The notes beneath the pieces were generated by a model, which was given only the letters and a program-made list of their open reading frames with translations, was not told the origin of the DNA and did not search any database. A DNA stretch of 64,000 nucleotides, from assembly GCF_900095695.1 (NCBI RefSeq), contig NZ_FMIQ01000006.1, forward strand, positions 310,001-374,000. The letters are read 5' to 3'. The translations under genes and the position numbers were made by a program. How positions within the stretch are numbered: position 1 is the first letter of the stretch; each line of letters starts with the position of its first letter. Source of the DNA: Hafnia alvei (lineage in GTDB: Bacteria > Pseudomonadota > Gammaproteobacteria > Enterobacterales > Enterobacteriaceae). Positions 19,993 through 30,264 of this stretch are shown one piece after another.

Positions 19993-20811
19993 TCAAAACA
20001 TATCTGTTTGCAAAGGCCAATCGGGCTGAGGCGGCAAACTGCGGATATATTTGGCAAGAAGTGGCCAAAGCGCTCGTGCTTGCTGTGGTGCATCGGTACA
20101 GTCAGGTGTGTGAACGAAAAGATAGGGCGTGGTGGTGCTACCCCATTCAGTCAGCTTATTTCCCCACTGGTCCAGCCAGCGACGATTGTCATCTAACACA
20201 TCGCCTCCAACAAAACGCACGAGTGGATTTTCAGCAGTCAAAACAGCATGTACGGGAAGTTTCGGTTTCTTTTGCTGCGCATCACGGACTGCTGGAGTAT
20301 GCGGTGAAGCATGATGAACGGGTCTGCTATCTAATATCACGCGGTTTATTTTCCGTTCATAGAGTCCACGGTTAAGCGCACGTTCAGCGTCGCCTTTGGC
20401 AAAAAAGTCTGTGTGGCGGACTTCAACGCCATAGGTAAACTCTTTCGGCAGTGAATCTAAAAATTGCCATAGACGGGGTAAATGCTGTGGCGAAAATGCA
20501 GCAGGCAGCTGTAGCCAAAACTGACCAATGCGTGAATGGACAGGGGAGAGGCTGCTAAAGAAATCCTGAAGATGTGTATCACAGTGGGCTAAGGCGGCTT
20601 GATGGCTGATTGCCGATGGAAACTTGAAGCAAAATCGAAAGTCATCATCAGTCATATCGCGCCAGCGCCGTGAAAGCTCTTGTTTGGGCAGTGCGTAAAA
20701 CGTGGTATTGCCTTCAACACAGTTGAAGTATTGGCTGTAATCCGCAAGGTCCTTGAGCCCGATTTTATGCCAAGCGGCGTGTTGCCATTGTGGAAGGCCG
20801 ATAAACATCAT
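19993..20811 (-). CDS. yecE: YecE family protein (DUF72)
   Basis: A 272-residue DUF72 TIM-barrel-like protein. Typical motifs are FIGLPQWQHAAWH at the N-terminus, NCVEGNTTFYALP near residues 30-42, FRFCFKFPSAISH and the C-terminal PYLFVHTPD. The function is unknown. In E. coli it neighbours yecN and aspS, as it does here apart from the inserted SDR gene. Confidence 0.92.
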   Translation of the reverse strand: MMFIGLPQWQHAAWHKIGLKDLADYSQYFNCVEGNTTFYALPKQELSRRWRDMTDDDFRFCFKFPSAISHQAALAHCDTHLQDFFSSLSPVHSRIGQFWLQLPAAFSPQHLPRLWQFLDSLPKEFTYGVEVRHTDFFAKGDAERALNRGLYERKINRVILDSRPVHHASPHTPAVRDAQQKKPKLPVHAVLTAENPLVRFVGGDVLDDNRRWLDQWGNKLTEWGSTTTPYLFVHTPDCTDAPQQARALWPLLAKYIRSLPPQPDWPLQTDMF

Positions 20812-20927
20812 GATGTCGATATCTCTCTAAAATAAACGCAAGAGAAATATAACATAAAATGAATATTAGCGGGCTAGGCAAATGGGTAGATAGACTTAAT
20901 TAAATAAGCCTATCTACGCTATGGTTA

Positions 20928-22034
20928 TTATTTAAAATCTACGACCATTTGCTCAGGTATTGATTGATTTGCTGTAGTGGCTACACACTTAGCAACATAG
21001 TCGGTGAATCGTGGCGGTGCAGATATTCCAAGCTGGAGTAATTTCTCGTTAGAAAAACGGACATTCAGAATCGAGAACTCTCCATAGAGACGCATAGCTC
21101 GTAGCATAAGTCGCTCGTTACACTGTCCAAATATGCCTTTAAAACTTTTTCTGGATTTAACTAATTCGATATATTCTACTTGTTCATAAGAGAGATTAAC
21201 CGGTTTTGTCTCTGTTGCTTGAGCAATAGCACTGTCTATTTCACCGAAAGTCACGCTGCCCGCCTCACCTGCTGAAATATGAAATATTTTTTCATCCATA
21301 TTTTCTTTTTGTAGAAGAAGGAGAAGGGCGTCAGCGCAATAATCAACGGGGATAACATCAATTTTATCGTCCATTGAGCACATAAATTTGCCCAACATTA
21401 GCGCCATGCGGAATACCCAGAATATGCTGGTAGACGGTGTACAGCCTTGCTCGCTGTGACCCACAATAATCGAAGGTCTGGCAATCACTAACGGTAAATC
21501 AGGGCACTCTGTCAGCATACGATTCTCGATAACAGATTTTGAATACGTATACTGCACCAGATGTTCGTTTTCATCTTTTAACGTCAGGCTTTCAGTGACG
21601 ACCGAGTCTGCCTCTGGCACACATGACATTGCTGTACCGACATGTACGAATCGCTGAAGTTTCGCATGTTTAGACATGTGAGCGGCAAATTTTAATGTGC
21701 CTTCAACATTCACTTTCCAAATGAGTGGGTTTTCGCCAAACGAAGCGATAGCCGCGCTATTAATAACGTGAGTTATATTGTTTAACCTTTCATCGTGAAT
21801 AAAACCATCAGGGTCAGAAAGATCGCCGATGAGAATATTATCACTCGTTAGTTTTTCTAATGTTTTTTCAGAGCAGCCAAAATTAACCAGATTCTTTTTT
21901 ATCCTAGCTAAAGCATTTTGCGAATTATCTGAGCGTACTAAAAGAAGAAGAGATACTGGCTTGTCATCAAGCAATACTTTTGCGAGTACGGCACCGCCTA
22001 AAAAACCAGTTGCCCCAGTAATAAGTAGATTCAT
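20928..22034 (-). CDS. SDR-family NAD(P)-dependent reductase, thioester-reductase-like
   Basis: A 368-residue extended short-chain dehydrogenase. The nucleotide motif GATGFLGG is at residues 7-14, an Asn-Ser-Ala-Ala block (HVINSAAIASFGE) near 87-99, and the catalytic Tyr-xxx-Lys in QYTYSKSVIENR near 165. The NLLITGATGFLG and RPSIIVGHSEQG blocks resemble fatty-acyl reductase and thioester-reductase domains, so an activated acyl or nucleotide-sugar substrate is possible. No carrier protein or ligase gene is near. It is flanked by AT-rich DNA and is absent between yecE and aspS in E. coli, as I recall, which suggests an accessory gene. Confidence 0.75.
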   Translation of the reverse strand: MNLLITGATGFLGGAVLAKVLLDDKPVSLLLLVRSDNSQNALARIKKNLVNFGCSEKTLEKLTSDNILIGDLSDPDGFIHDERLNNITHVINSAAIASFGENPLIWKVNVEGTLKFAAHMSKHAKLQRFVHVGTAMSCVPEADSVVTESLTLKDENEHLVQYTYSKSVIENRMLTECPDLPLVIARPSIIVGHSEQGCTPSTSIFWVFRMALMLGKFMCSMDDKIDVIPVDYCADALLLLLQKENMDEKIFHISAGEAGSVTFGEIDSAIAQATETKPVNLSYEQVEYIELVKSRKSFKGIFGQCNERLMLRAMRLYGEFSILNVRFSNEKLLQLGISAPPRFTDYVAKCVATTANQSIPEQMVVDFK

Positions 22035-22863
22035 TTTTTCATTTCCAATGCTAGATAAGATATTCGAGGGTATGTTATTCCTGAATGGTTAAACGATTAG
22101 TAAATAAAAAAGGGAGTCATTGCTATTTGATCTGAATTTAATTTATTTGAATTAAGTTTTTTATTTGATTCTAAGTATATAAAAGTATCGGTATTTAAAT
22201 TGCATTCATTACTTACAAAATAATGTTGTATCTCTCGACTTTTGACGTTTTTATTTAATCTTCGTTGAACTATTGGTCGGAATGGATAAATTCTGGCGCT
22301 CATGTGCCTAAGACGTAGTGTGTAGGTCTGCCAGCATATTGATAAGTTCTCTATTTCGATTTTGAGATCCGTGGGTGATGTATGAGGCTATAGGGCGTGC
22401 GTGTACTCTTATTCTCCCCTGATAATGCAATAAGTCTTGAGTTTGTCTGCGGTGAATTTGCTTTGTGAATGAAAGATTATTGTACTTATTTGATTCTTAT
22501 CAAATCGTAGATATGCGTCATAGCGCAAAAATGGGAAACCGTTCATCATCGGTATGTGAAAATAGCCAGTAAAACGGCGACAGTGCAACAAGGCCTTTGT
22601 TTAAAGAAAACGCAAAATAAGCCCGTTAAACGTAACGGGATGTAGCAACGACTTGGTGACGATATTCTGTAATTCGTTAATTTAAAAAGAAAATGTGTTG
22701 TATCAATAAGTTAACAAGCAGTATCCTGCATAGCGGCGAGAGTATAGACTGTTTTGATGAGATGGCGAGAATCCGCGCAAAGTGCGCGCCTGCTCTTATC
22801 GCAGCGGCGAATTTCCTTTATAATAGCCGCCTTTTTTCATCGAACATGTAATCTATCACTGCT
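22035..22863. other. Long AT-rich intergenic region
   Basis: About 830 bp with no supportable gene. Two minus-strand frames of 60-68 codons have low-complexity, Asn/Lys-rich or unlikely products and no good ribosome-binding site. A CCCGTTA / TAACGGG hairpin with loop AACG lies at 22623-22640 and could be a weak minus-strand terminator. A TATAAT at 22819-22824 is the likely -10 of the zinc-ribbon gene that follows. Confidence 0.55.
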
Positions 22864-23067
22864 ATGCCGATCTACGAATACGCTTGTAGCGAATGCAATC
22901 ATCAGTTAGAGAAATTGCAAAAAATGGCCGATGCGCCGTTGGTTGATTGTCCGGAGTGCGGCAGACCGACGCTGAAAAAACGCGTTTCTGCTGCGGGTTT
23001 CCAGCTAAAGGGAACCGGATGGTATGCCACTGACTTCAAGCCGAAGTCAGGAAAATCAGAGAATTAG
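22864..23067 (+). CDS. FmdB-type zinc-ribbon protein
   Basis: A 67-residue protein with the FmdB/CxxC regulatory zinc-ribbon signature: MPIYEYACSECNHQLEKLQ, then VDCPECGRPTLKKRVSAAGF. Cys8/Cys11 and the CPEC pair form a four-Cys zinc site. The C-terminal tail is Lys/Ser-rich. Members are small proteins of unclear regulatory role, often beside aspS in gamma-proteobacteria, as here. Confidence 0.9.
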   Translation: MPIYEYACSECNHQLEKLQKMADAPLVDCPECGRPTLKKRVSAAGFQLKGTGWYATDFKPKSGKSEN

Positions 23068-23174
23068 CACGACTCGAGTTTAAAATATTATAGGGCTGCA
23101 CAGGCAGCACCCATCCGGACTTATGTTCGGATGTGGCATCGGTGAAGTACATAAGAAAGCCAAAGGATATCGTT

Positions 23175-24965
23175 ATGCGTACTAATTATTGCGGGCAGTT
23201 GAATTTGTCCCATGAGGGTCAGGAAGTCACGCTTTGCGGTTGGGTACATCGCCGCCGCGATCTGGGTGGTTTAATCTTCATCGATCTGCGTGACCGTGAA
23301 GGCGTGGTACAGGTATTCTTCGATCCTGATCATAAAGAAGCGTTCCAGCAAGCTTCAGAGCTGCGTAACGAGTTCTGCGTGCAAATCACGGGTACCGTTC
23401 GTGCACGTCCAGATAGCCAAAAAAATAAAGACATGTCCACCGGCGAAGTAGAAGTATTTGGTCATGCTCTGACAATCATTAACCGTTCAGAACCACTGCC
23501 GTTAGACTTCAATCAGACTAACAGCGAAGAAAACCGCCTGAAGTATCGTTATCTTGACCTGCGTCGTCCTGAAATGGCACAGCGTCTGAAAACGCGTGCG
23601 CGCATTACTGCGTTTGTACGTCGTTTCATGGATAACCACGGTTTCCTTGATATCGAAACGCCGATGCTGACTAAGGCAACGCCTGAGGGTGCCCGTGACT
23701 ATCTGGTGCCAAGCCGCGTGCATAAAGGCAAGTTCTATGCATTGCCACAGTCTCCACAGCTGTTCAAACAGCTGCTGATGATGTCTGGTTTTGACCGCTA
23801 CTATCAGATCGTTAAGTGCTTCCGCGATGAAGACCTGCGTGCTGACCGCCAGCCTGAATTCACCCAGATCGATGTCGAAACTTCTTTCATGAGCGCAGAA
23901 CAAGTGCGTGAAGTGATGGAAGAACTCGCTCATTCTCTGTGGCAGGAAATCAAAGGCGTTGATCTGGGCAAATTCCCCGTTATGACGTTTGCTGAAGCGA
24001 TGCGCCGTTATGGTTCTGATAAACCAGACCTGCGTAACCCGCTGGAGTTGGTTGACGTTGCGGATTTGGTTAAGGACGTTGATTTCAAAGTCTTCTCAGG
24101 TCCTGCTAACGATCCTAAAGGCCGCGTAATTGCATTACGTGTTCCAGGTGGCGCGCAGCTGACACGTAAAATCATTGATGAATACGGCCAGTTTGTCGGC
24201 ATCTATGGCGCTAAAGGTTTGGCATGGATGAAGGTCAATGACCGTGCCGCAGGTATGGAAGGGGTTCAAAGCCCAATTGCCAAGTTCCTGAACGCTGAAG
24301 TTTTAGAATCTATTCTGGAACGCACCGGTGCACAAAACGAAGATATTCTGTTCTTCGGCGCGGATACTAGCAAGATCGCCACCGATGCCATGGGCGCGCT
24401 GCGTCTGAAAGTGGGTCGTGAGCTGAAAATCACCAACGAAAACAGCTGGGCACCGCTGTGGGTTGTTGATTTCCCTATGTTTGAAGACGATGGTGAAGGT
24501 GGTTTGGCAGCGATGCATCATCCGTTTACCGCACCTCGTGATATCTCCCCAGCAGAGCTGAAAGCACATCCCGTTGGCGCTATTGCTAACGCATATGACA
24601 TGGTCATGAATGGCTATGAAGTGGGCGGTGGTTCTGTGCGTATTCATAACGGCGAAATGCAGGAAACCGTATTCGGTATTCTGGGTATTACCGAGCAAGA
24701 ACAACGCGATAAGTTTGGCTTCCTGCTGGATGCGCTGAAGTACGGTACGCCTCCACACGCAGGTCTGGCATTTGGTCTGGATCGTCTGGTGATGTTGTTA
24801 ACCGGTACCGATAATATCCGTGATGTTATCGCATTCCCTAAAACAACGGCTGCCGCTGACCCGCTGACCGATGCGCCAAGCTTTGCAAATCCTGCATCGT
24901 TGCAGGAGCTCTCTATCGCTGTGGTTGCCAAAAAAGGCAGCGCAGACGACGCAGAGAAAGCCTAA
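23175..24965 (+). CDS. aspS: Aspartyl-tRNA synthetase
   Basis: A 596-residue class IIb synthetase of the bacterial type. It has an N-terminal OB-fold anticodon domain (residues 1 to about 105), class II motifs with [20 protein letters not shown] and [18 protein letters not shown], the bacterial GAD insertion domain (about 280-420) and motif 3 in [14 protein letters not shown]. The start at 23175 follows AAAGGA, and the E. coli protein begins MRT. The nudB start overlaps its stop by one base. Confidence 0.98.
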   Translation: MRTNYCGQLNLSHEGQEVTLCGWVHRRRDLGGLIFIDLRDREGVVQVFFDPDHKEAFQQASELRNEFCVQITGTVRARPDSQKNKDMSTGEVEVFGHALTIINRSEPLPLDFNQTNSEENRLKYRYLDLRRPEMAQRLKTRARITAFVRRFMDNHGFLDIETPMLTKATPEGARDYLVPSRVHKGKFYALPQSPQLFKQLLMMSGFDRYYQIVKCFRDEDLRADRQPEFTQIDVETSFMSAEQVREVMEELAHSLWQEIKGVDLGKFPVMTFAEAMRRYGSDKPDLRNPLELVDVADLVKDVDFKVFSGPANDPKGRVIALRVPGGAQLTRKIIDEYGQFVGIYGAKGLAWMKVNDRAAGMEGVQSPIAKFLNAEVLESILERTGAQNEDILFFGADTSKIATDAMGALRLKVGRELKITNENSWAPLWVVDFPMFEDDGEGGLAAMHHPFTAPRDISPAELKAHPVGAIANAYDMVMNGYEVGGGSVRIHNGEMQETVFGILGITEQEQRDKFGFLLDALKYGTPPHAGLAFGLDRLVMLLTGTDNIRDVIAFPKTTAAADPLTDAPSFANPASLQELSIAVVAKKGSADDAEKA

Positions 24966-25399
24966 TGGCATATAAGCGTCCTGAGTCGATTCTGGTGGTC
25001 ATTTATGCCCGCCAGAGTGGTCGGGTGCTGATGTTACAGCGGCGCGACGATCCTGATTTCTGGCAGTCGGTTACCGGCAGTTTAGAGGAAAATGAATCTG
25101 CGCCGCACGCCGCACAGCGTGAAGTAAAGGAAGAAGTCGGTATTGATATTTCAGGTGAAAGCCTGTCATTGATGGACTGTCAGCACTGTGTGGAGTTTGA
25201 GTTATTTGCGCATTTGCGCCATCGCTATGCACCCGGTGTGACTCGCAATTTGGAGCACTGGTTCTGTTTGGCGCTGCCGTCAGAGAGAGAGATCCCACTG
25301 ACGGAACATCTGGCTTATCAATGGCTAGACGTTGAGCAGGCTGCCCAGCTCACCAAATCGTGGAGCAACCGGCAGGCGATTGAAGAACTCGTTCATTGA
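24965..25399 (+). CDS. nudB: Dihydroneopterin triphosphate diphosphatase NudB
   Basis: A 144-residue Nudix hydrolase that removes pyrophosphate from dihydroneopterin triphosphate in folate synthesis. The Nudix box runs from GSLEENESAPHAAQREVKEEVGI (about residues 38-60) with the key REVKEEVG. The gene overlaps the aspS stop by one base (TAATG), so it is translationally coupled, as in E. coli. Confidence 0.95.
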   Translation: MAYKRPESILVVIYARQSGRVLMLQRRDDPDFWQSVTGSLEENESAPHAAQREVKEEVGIDISGESLSLMDCQHCVEFELFAHLRHRYAPGVTRNLEHWFCLALPSEREIPLTEHLAYQWLDVEQAAQLTKSWSNRQAIEELVH

Positions 25400-25518
25400 T
25401 TAAGTGCCTGTGTGGCAAACCGTGTTAAGCCAATAAGCTTGGCGGTTTGTCACTATTCATCCTAACAGGCGTAAAGTTTGTCATTTTTAAAGCCCTACGG
25501 CTTTTACCGGAGAAACAT

Positions 25519-26265
25519 ATGGCAGGTCATAGTAAGTGGGCCAACACGAAACACCGTAAAGCCGCGCAGGATTCTAAGCGCGGTAAAATCTTCACCAAAA
25601 TTATTCGCGAGCTGGTTACCGCTGCGAAATTAGGTGGTGGTGATCCGGGTGCGAACCCACGTCTGCGCGCAGCAATTGATAAAGCGCTGTCTAACAACAT
25701 GACCCGCGATACGTTGAACCGTGCAATCGCGCGTGGTGTTGGCGGCGATGATGATACCAATATGGAAACCATCATCTATGAAGGTTACGGTCCTGGCGGT
25801 TCTGCGATTATGGTTGAATGTCTGAGCGACAACCGTAACCGTACTGTGGCTGAAGTGCGTCATGCCTTCACCAAAACCGGCGGTAACTTAGGAACTGATG
25901 GCTCCGTTTCTTATCTGTTCACCAAAAAAGGTGTGATTTCCTACGCCCCTGGTTTGGATGAAGATACCGTGATGGATGCCGCGCTGGAAGCCGGTGCTGA
26001 TGACGTTGTCACCTATGACGACGGCGCTATCGACGTGTTCACTCCGTGGGAAACCTTCGGTGAAGTGAAAGATGCGTTAGATGCTGCCGGTCTGGTTGCT
26101 GAATCTGCTGAAGTTTCTATGATCCCTTCTACTAAGGCAGAAATGGACGAAGAAACCGCACCGAAACTGATGCGCCTGATCGACATGCTGGAAGATTGTG
26201 ATGACGTGCAGGAAGTTTATCACAACGGTGAAGTTTCCGACGAGGTTGCGGCTACTCTGGAATGA
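25519..26265 (+). CDS. yebC: YebC/PmpR family protein
   Basis: A 248-residue YebC family protein with the N-terminal signature [17 protein letters not shown]. The family includes transcriptional regulators, and recent work links YebC proteins to relief of ribosome stalling. The start at 25519 follows CCGGAGAA. Its stop overlaps the ruvC start by 4 nt (ATGA), as in E. coli. The gap upstream holds a CAAACC / GGTTTG inverted repeat at about 25414-25450. Confidence 0.96.
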   Translation: MAGHSKWANTKHRKAAQDSKRGKIFTKIIRELVTAAKLGGGDPGANPRLRAAIDKALSNNMTRDTLNRAIARGVGGDDDTNMETIIYEGYGPGGSAIMVECLSDNRNRTVAEVRHAFTKTGGNLGTDGSVSYLFTKKGVISYAPGLDEDTVMDAALEAGADDVVTYDDGAIDVFTPWETFGEVKDALDAAGLVAESAEVSMIPSTKAEMDEETAPKLMRLIDMLEDCDDVQEVYHNGEVSDEVAATLE

Positions 26266-26783
26266 GTATCATCCTCGGGATTGACCCCGGTTCGCGGATC
26301 ACAGGCTATGGCGTGATCCGCCAGGTGGGGCGAAAGCTCGAATATCTCGGCAGCGGGTGCATCCGCACCTCTGTCGATGATTTACCTACACGTCTTAAGC
26401 TGGTGTATGCCGGTGTCAGCGAAATCATTGCTCAGTTCCAACCCGATATTTTTGCCATTGAACAGGTCTTTATGGCTAAAAATGCCGATTCAGCCTTAAA
26501 GCTGGGTCAGGCTCGTGGGGCCGCGATTGTGGCCGCGGTGAACGTTGATTTGCCCGTGTTTGAATATGCCGCACGGCAAATCAAGCAAACCGTGGTTGGA
26601 ACGGGGGCTGCGGAGAAATCGCAGGTTCAGCATATGGTGCGTTCTCTGCTCAAACTGTCGGCAAGCCCACAGGCTGATGCTGCCGATGCGCTGGCGGTAG
26701 CAATCACGCATTGTCATGTGAGCCAAAATGCGCTGAGAGCCAGTCCAACTCGCTTGAACTTGGCTCGTGGGCGTTTAAAGTAA
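26262..26783 (+). CDS. ruvC: Holliday junction resolvase RuvC
   Basis: A 173-residue dimeric endonuclease that cuts Holliday junctions during recombinational repair. Catalytic acidic residues appear as Asp7 ([14 protein letters not shown]), Glu67 (FAIEQVF), and the C-terminal Asp pair in [16 protein letters not shown]. It is translationally coupled to yebC and lies upstream of ruvAB, from which it is separated by a terminator-like LexA site. Confidence 0.98.
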   Translation: MSIILGIDPGSRITGYGVIRQVGRKLEYLGSGCIRTSVDDLPTRLKLVYAGVSEIIAQFQPDIFAIEQVFMAKNADSALKLGQARGAAIVAAVNVDLPVFEYAARQIKQTVVGTGAAEKSQVQHMVRSLLKLSASPQADAADALAVAITHCHVSQNALRASPTRLNLARGRLK

Positions 26784-26802
26784 TTAGGTATCGAACTCAA
26801 TG

Positions 26803-26828
26803 GGCTGGATATTCATCCAGCCTTTTTT
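26803..26828 (+). terminator. Terminator of ruvC overlapping the LexA box
   Basis: GGCTGGAT / ATCCAGCC stem with an ATTC loop and six T. The same bases form the LexA box, so one palindrome would serve as RNA terminator and DNA operator. Confidence 0.75.
26805..26820. promoter_or_regulatory. LexA box of ruvAB
   Basis: CTGGATATTCATCCAG fits CTG-N10-CAG and is near-identical to the E. coli ruvA operator as I recall it. A -10-like TATAAG follows at 26833-26838. SOS control of ruvAB, independent of ruvC, is therefore expected. Confidence 0.88.
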
Positions 26829-26883
26829 ATGGTATAAGCTGTAAGCCATAATGAAAGAGTTAACATTTTAAGAGGAATTGCGC

Positions 26884-27498
26884 GTGATAGGTCGTCTCAG
26901 AGGTATTGTTCTGGAAAAACAGCCGCCGGAAGTGCTGCTGGAAGCCAACGGCGTAGGTTATGAAGTCCATATGCCGATGACCTGTTTTTATGAACTGCCT
27001 GATGTAGGGCAGGAAGCCATTATTTTCACCCATTTTGTGGTGCGTGAAGATGCGCAGTTGCTGTACGGATTTAACAACAAACAAGAACGCGCACTGTTCC
27101 GCGAGCTGATTAAGGTTAATGGTGTTGGGCCAAAGTTGGCGCTGGCTATTTTATCCGGCATGTCAGCCCCGCAGTTTGTTACCGCTATTGAACGTGAAGA
27201 AGTTAGCACGCTGGTGAAATTACCCGGCGTGGGTAAGAAAACGGCGGAGCGTCTTGTCGTTGAAATGAAGGACCGCTTTAAAGGTTTAACCGGCGATCTG
27301 TTTAATAACCACAGTGACCTGCCAATGCCTGAAGCGAAGAAACCGGCCGCTGAAATTGATGCTGAAGGTGAGGCCGTTGCTGCACTGATTGCGCTGGGCT
27401 ATAAACCGCAAGAGGCCAGCCGGATGATAAGTAAAATTGCCAAACCAGATGCTGATAGCGAAACATTAATTCGTGATGCACTGCGCGCGGCGCTGTGA
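26884..27498 (+). CDS. ruvA: Holliday junction-binding protein RuvA
   Basis: A 204-residue protein that forms the tetrameric DNA-binding core of the RuvAB branch-migration motor. A GTG start at 26884 is chosen: AGAGGA lies 7 nt ahead and the product then begins MIGRLRGIV like E. coli RuvA. An in-frame TTG at 26878 is too close to the site. Domain I has the acidic pin region, domain II holds helix-hairpin-helix motifs ([28 protein letters not shown]), and domain III (about 155-204) contacts RuvB. Confidence 0.97.
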   Translation: MIGRLRGIVLEKQPPEVLLEANGVGYEVHMPMTCFYELPDVGQEAIIFTHFVVREDAQLLYGFNNKQERALFRELIKVNGVGPKLALAILSGMSAPQFVTAIEREEVSTLVKLPGVGKKTAERLVVEMKDRFKGLTGDLFNNHSDLPMPEAKKPAAEIDAEGEAVAALIALGYKPQEASRMISKIAKPDADSETLIRDALRAAL

Positions 27499-27520
27499 TC
27501 GCCAGTGAGGTAAATGAAGG

Positions 27521-28525
27521 ATGATTGAAGCTGACCGTCTGATTACTGCGGAAGTGCAAAACGAAGAAGAAATTATCGATCGCGCTATCCGCCCAAAAAG
27601 CCTCTCAGAATACGTTGGGCAACCACAGGTGCGTGGTCAGATGGAGATTTTCATCAAAGCGGCCAAACTGCGCGGCGATGCACTCGATCACCTGTTGATT
27701 TTCGGCCCTCCAGGGCTAGGGAAAACCACGTTGGCGAACATTGTCGCCAATGAGATGGGCGTGAACTTACGCACAACCTCTGGCCCGGTGCTAGAAAAAG
27801 CGGGCGATCTCGCCGCCATGCTGACGAACCTCGAACCTCATGATGTACTGTTTATCGATGAGATCCACCGTTTGTCACCGGTCGTTGAGGAAATTTTGTA
27901 TCCGGCGATGGAAGATTATCAGCTTGATATCATGATCGGCGAAGGGCCTGCGGCACGCTCCATTAAAATCGACCTTCCTCCTTTCACGCTGGTGGGGGCA
28001 ACGACGCGAGCGGGCTCACTCACCTCGCCGTTGCGCGACCGATTCGGTATTGTACAGCGCTTGGAGTTTTATCAGGTTGCTGATTTACAGCACATTGTTG
28101 GTCGCAGCGCGCAATGTCTTGGTTTATCATTGACGGAAGAGGGCGCACACGAAGTGGCGCGTCGCTCTCGCGGTACGCCGCGTATTGCTAACCGTTTGTT
28201 GCGCCGAGTGAGGGATTACGCCGAAGTTTGCGCCGATGGCAATATCAACGGCGATGTGGCGACGCAGGCGCTAAATATGCTGGACGTTGATGCCGAAGGC
28301 TTCGACTACATGGATAGAAAGCTGCTGCTGGCAGTGATTGATAAGTTCATGGGCGGGCCAGTAGGGCTCGATAACCTTGCGGCGGCCATTGGTGAAGAGC
28401 GTGAAACCATTGAAGACGTGTTGGAGCCTTATCTTATTCAGCAGGGCTTCCTGCAGCGCACGCCGCGTGGTCGTATGGCGACCAATCACGCTTATAAGCA
28501 TTTTGGTCTGACCCGCGAAGAATAG
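27521..28525 (+). CDS. ruvB: Holliday junction helicase RuvB
   Basis: A 334-residue AAA+ ATPase hexamer driving branch migration with RuvA. Walker A is GPPGLGKTT near residues 62-70, Walker B LFIDEIHR near 110, sensor 1 LVGATTRAG, and the Arg finger is in RDRFGIV. A winged-helix domain ends the protein ([17 protein letters not shown]). It follows ruvA by 22 bp in the same operon. Confidence 0.98.
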   Translation: MIEADRLITAEVQNEEEIIDRAIRPKSLSEYVGQPQVRGQMEIFIKAAKLRGDALDHLLIFGPPGLGKTTLANIVANEMGVNLRTTSGPVLEKAGDLAAMLTNLEPHDVLFIDEIHRLSPVVEEILYPAMEDYQLDIMIGEGPAARSIKIDLPPFTLVGATTRAGSLTSPLRDRFGIVQRLEFYQVADLQHIVGRSAQCLGLSLTEEGAHEVARRSRGTPRIANRLLRRVRDYAEVCADGNINGDVATQALNMLDVDAEGFDYMDRKLLLAVIDKFMGGPVGLDNLAAAIGEERETIEDVLEPYLIQQGFLQRTPRGRMATNHAYKHFGLTREE

Positions 28526-28570
28526 CCTTCATAGAGAGGATCTCGTCCAAGAGAATAGTTTCTCTCGTCG

Positions 28571-28609
28571 AAAAAAAAGCCCGAGCATCTTCAATGTCTC
28601 GGGCTTTTT
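28571..28609. terminator. Bidirectional terminator between ruvB and znuB
   Basis: AAAGCCCGAG / CTCGGGCTTT arms, with eight A before and five T after. Confidence 0.92.
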
Positions 28610-28623
28610 ATATTTACGTAATT

Positions 28624-29409
28624 CTACACGCTCTGCTTTTTACTCAAACTGAGAATAAACATCGCGGTAGCGCATAGCACCACTGAGGGGCCAGCTGGCG
28701 TATCGTAGAAAGCAGAAAATGTGAGGCCGCCGGTTACGGCTAAAATACCGATGATAACGGCGATGCCGGCCATTTGTTCCGGCGTGCGTGAGAAGCGGCG
28801 CGCCGTGGCGGCAGGGATAATCAGCAGTGAGGTGATGATTAATGCCCCTACGAATTTCATCGCTAAGCCGATGGTTAGCGCAGTGACTAGCATCAATATC
28901 ATACGCACACGTTCGAGATTAACGCCGTCAACGTGGGCAAGCTCTGGACTTATCGTTACCGAAAGCAGTGGTCGCCATTGCCACCATAAAATTCCCAGTA
29001 CGACGGCGACACCGATGGCAATCATAATAATGTCGTCATAGGTGACGGATAACAGATCGCCGAATAAATACGCCATCAGATCCACGCGTACGTTTGACAT
29101 CAAAGCCACAACCACGAGTCCCAACGACAGTGCGCTGTGGGCCATAATGCCGAGCAAGGTATCTACGCCGAGCGTTGGGCGTCGCTCTAGCCATACAAGG
29201 CCAATGGCCAGCAACAGCGTAACGACGATAACGGCAAAGAAAGGGTTTACATTCAACAGTAGGCCAAAAGCAACGCCTAGCAGGGACGCGTGAGCCAGCG
29301 TATCGCCAAAATATGACATTCGGCGCCATACGACAAACGAGCCAAGCGGGCCAGCAGTTAACGCCAGCAATGTGCCAGCGATCCAGCCGGGGAGAAGTAA
29401 CTCAATCAT
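28624..29409 (-). CDS. znuB: Zinc ABC transporter permease ZnuB
   Basis: A 261-residue inner-membrane permease of the ABC-3 family with about 7-8 helices. It forms the channel of the ZnuABC high-affinity zinc importer. Family blocks are [28 protein letters not shown] near residues 20-47 and [20 protein letters not shown]. The start overlaps the znuC stop by 4 nt. Confidence 0.96.
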   Translation of the reverse strand: MIELLLPGWIAGTLLALTAGPLGSFVVWRRMSYFGDTLAHASLLGVAFGLLLNVNPFFAVIVVTLLLAIGLVWLERRPTLGVDTLLGIMAHSALSLGLVVVALMSNVRVDLMAYLFGDLLSVTYDDIIMIAIGVAVVLGILWWQWRPLLSVTISPELAHVDGVNLERVRMILMLVTALTIGLAMKFVGALIITSLLIIPAATARRFSRTPEQMAGIAVIIGILAVTGGLTFSAFYDTPAGPSVVLCATAMFILSLSKKQSV

Positions 29410-30191
29410 TGCGGCTGGCTCCCATTACTTTTCAACACAATTTTTCCCTGCAGATCGTGGCGATGATTATGATGATGGCGATAAATCGCTAGCTGTTCCG
29501 CGCCGCGGTTGCCAAACATAGCGATAAACTCAGGGTGCATAGAAACCACTTCCGGTGTACCTGAACAACAAATATGTTGGTTCAAACACAACACTTCGTC
29601 CGTTTTTGCCATCACCAAATGTAAATCGTGCGATACCATCAGCACTGAGCAGTTAAGCTCTTGCCTGAGCTGATTGATTAAATCGTACAGCGCCAGTTGT
29701 CCGTTAACATCCACGCCGGCGGTAGGTTCATCCAACACCAACAAATCGGGTTTATTGAGCAACGCACGCGCCAGTAGAACCCGCTGGTTTTCACCGCCAG
29801 AAAGTTTTTGCATCGGTTGATTGAGCAGATGAGCCGCATGTACACGCTTCAGAGCAGGCAACACATCCTCTTTGCGCACGCCAGGGCGCAAGCGCATGAA
29901 CCGACTGACGGTTAACGGCAGCGTTGCATCGAGGTGCAGTTTTTGCGGTACATAGCCAATGGTGAGCTTTTCTGCGGTGGCAATAGTGCCTGAGGTAGGC
30001 TTAATCAACCCAAGCACGACGCGAACCAGCGTAGACTTTCCTGCACCATTTGGCCCCAGCAGTGTCAGAATGCGTCCGGGTTTGAGATCGAGCGATATGT
30101 GAGAAAGCACATTGCGAGCACCGAAGCTTACGGTAATGTCTTTCAGCGATACCAAACTACTTTTGTTTTGAACTGTATTTTGACTCGACAT
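29406..30191 (-). CDS. znuC: Zinc ABC transporter ATPase ZnuC
   Basis: A 261-residue ABC ATPase powering zinc import. Walker [10 protein letters not shown] lies near residues 45-53, the signature LSGGENQRV near 128, Walker B LLVLDEP, and the H-loop in MVSHDLH. The His-rich C-terminal stretch [10 protein letters not shown] is typical of ZnuC. The start ATG is at 30189-30191, on the far side of the Zur-controlled divergent promoter from znuA. Confidence 0.97.
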   Translation of the reverse strand: MSSQNTVQNKSSLVSLKDITVSFGARNVLSHISLDLKPGRILTLLGPNGAGKSTLVRVVLGLIKPTSGTIATAEKLTIGYVPQKLHLDATLPLTVSRFMRLRPGVRKEDVLPALKRVHAAHLLNQPMQKLSGGENQRVLLARALLNKPDLLVLDEPTAGVDVNGQLALYDLINQLRQELNCSVLMVSHDLHLVMAKTDEVLCLNQHICCSGTPEVVSMHPEFIAMFGNRGAEQLAIYRHHHNHRHDLQGKIVLKSNGSQPQ

Positions 30192-30215
30192 GTTTTTGCA
30201 TATTGCAGAATGGAT

Positions 30216-30237
30216 GAAATGTTATAATATAACGATC
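30216..30237. promoter_or_regulatory. Zur box in the znuA/znuC divergent promoter
   Basis: GAAATGTTATAATATAACGATC matches the enterobacterial Zur operator (palindromic GTTATA-x-TATAAC core). The zinc-bound repressor Zur would silence both directions. The same AT core can serve as the -10 region. Confidence 0.88.
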
Positions 30238-30264
30238 ACCCAAATTGAAGAAGAGAATTTTGAC

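Noticed and set aside
22097-22591. Two minus-strand ORFs of 60-68 codons in the AT-rich gap before the zinc-ribbon gene.
   Set aside because: Low-complexity products, no ribosome-binding sites and no similarity that I can recognise.
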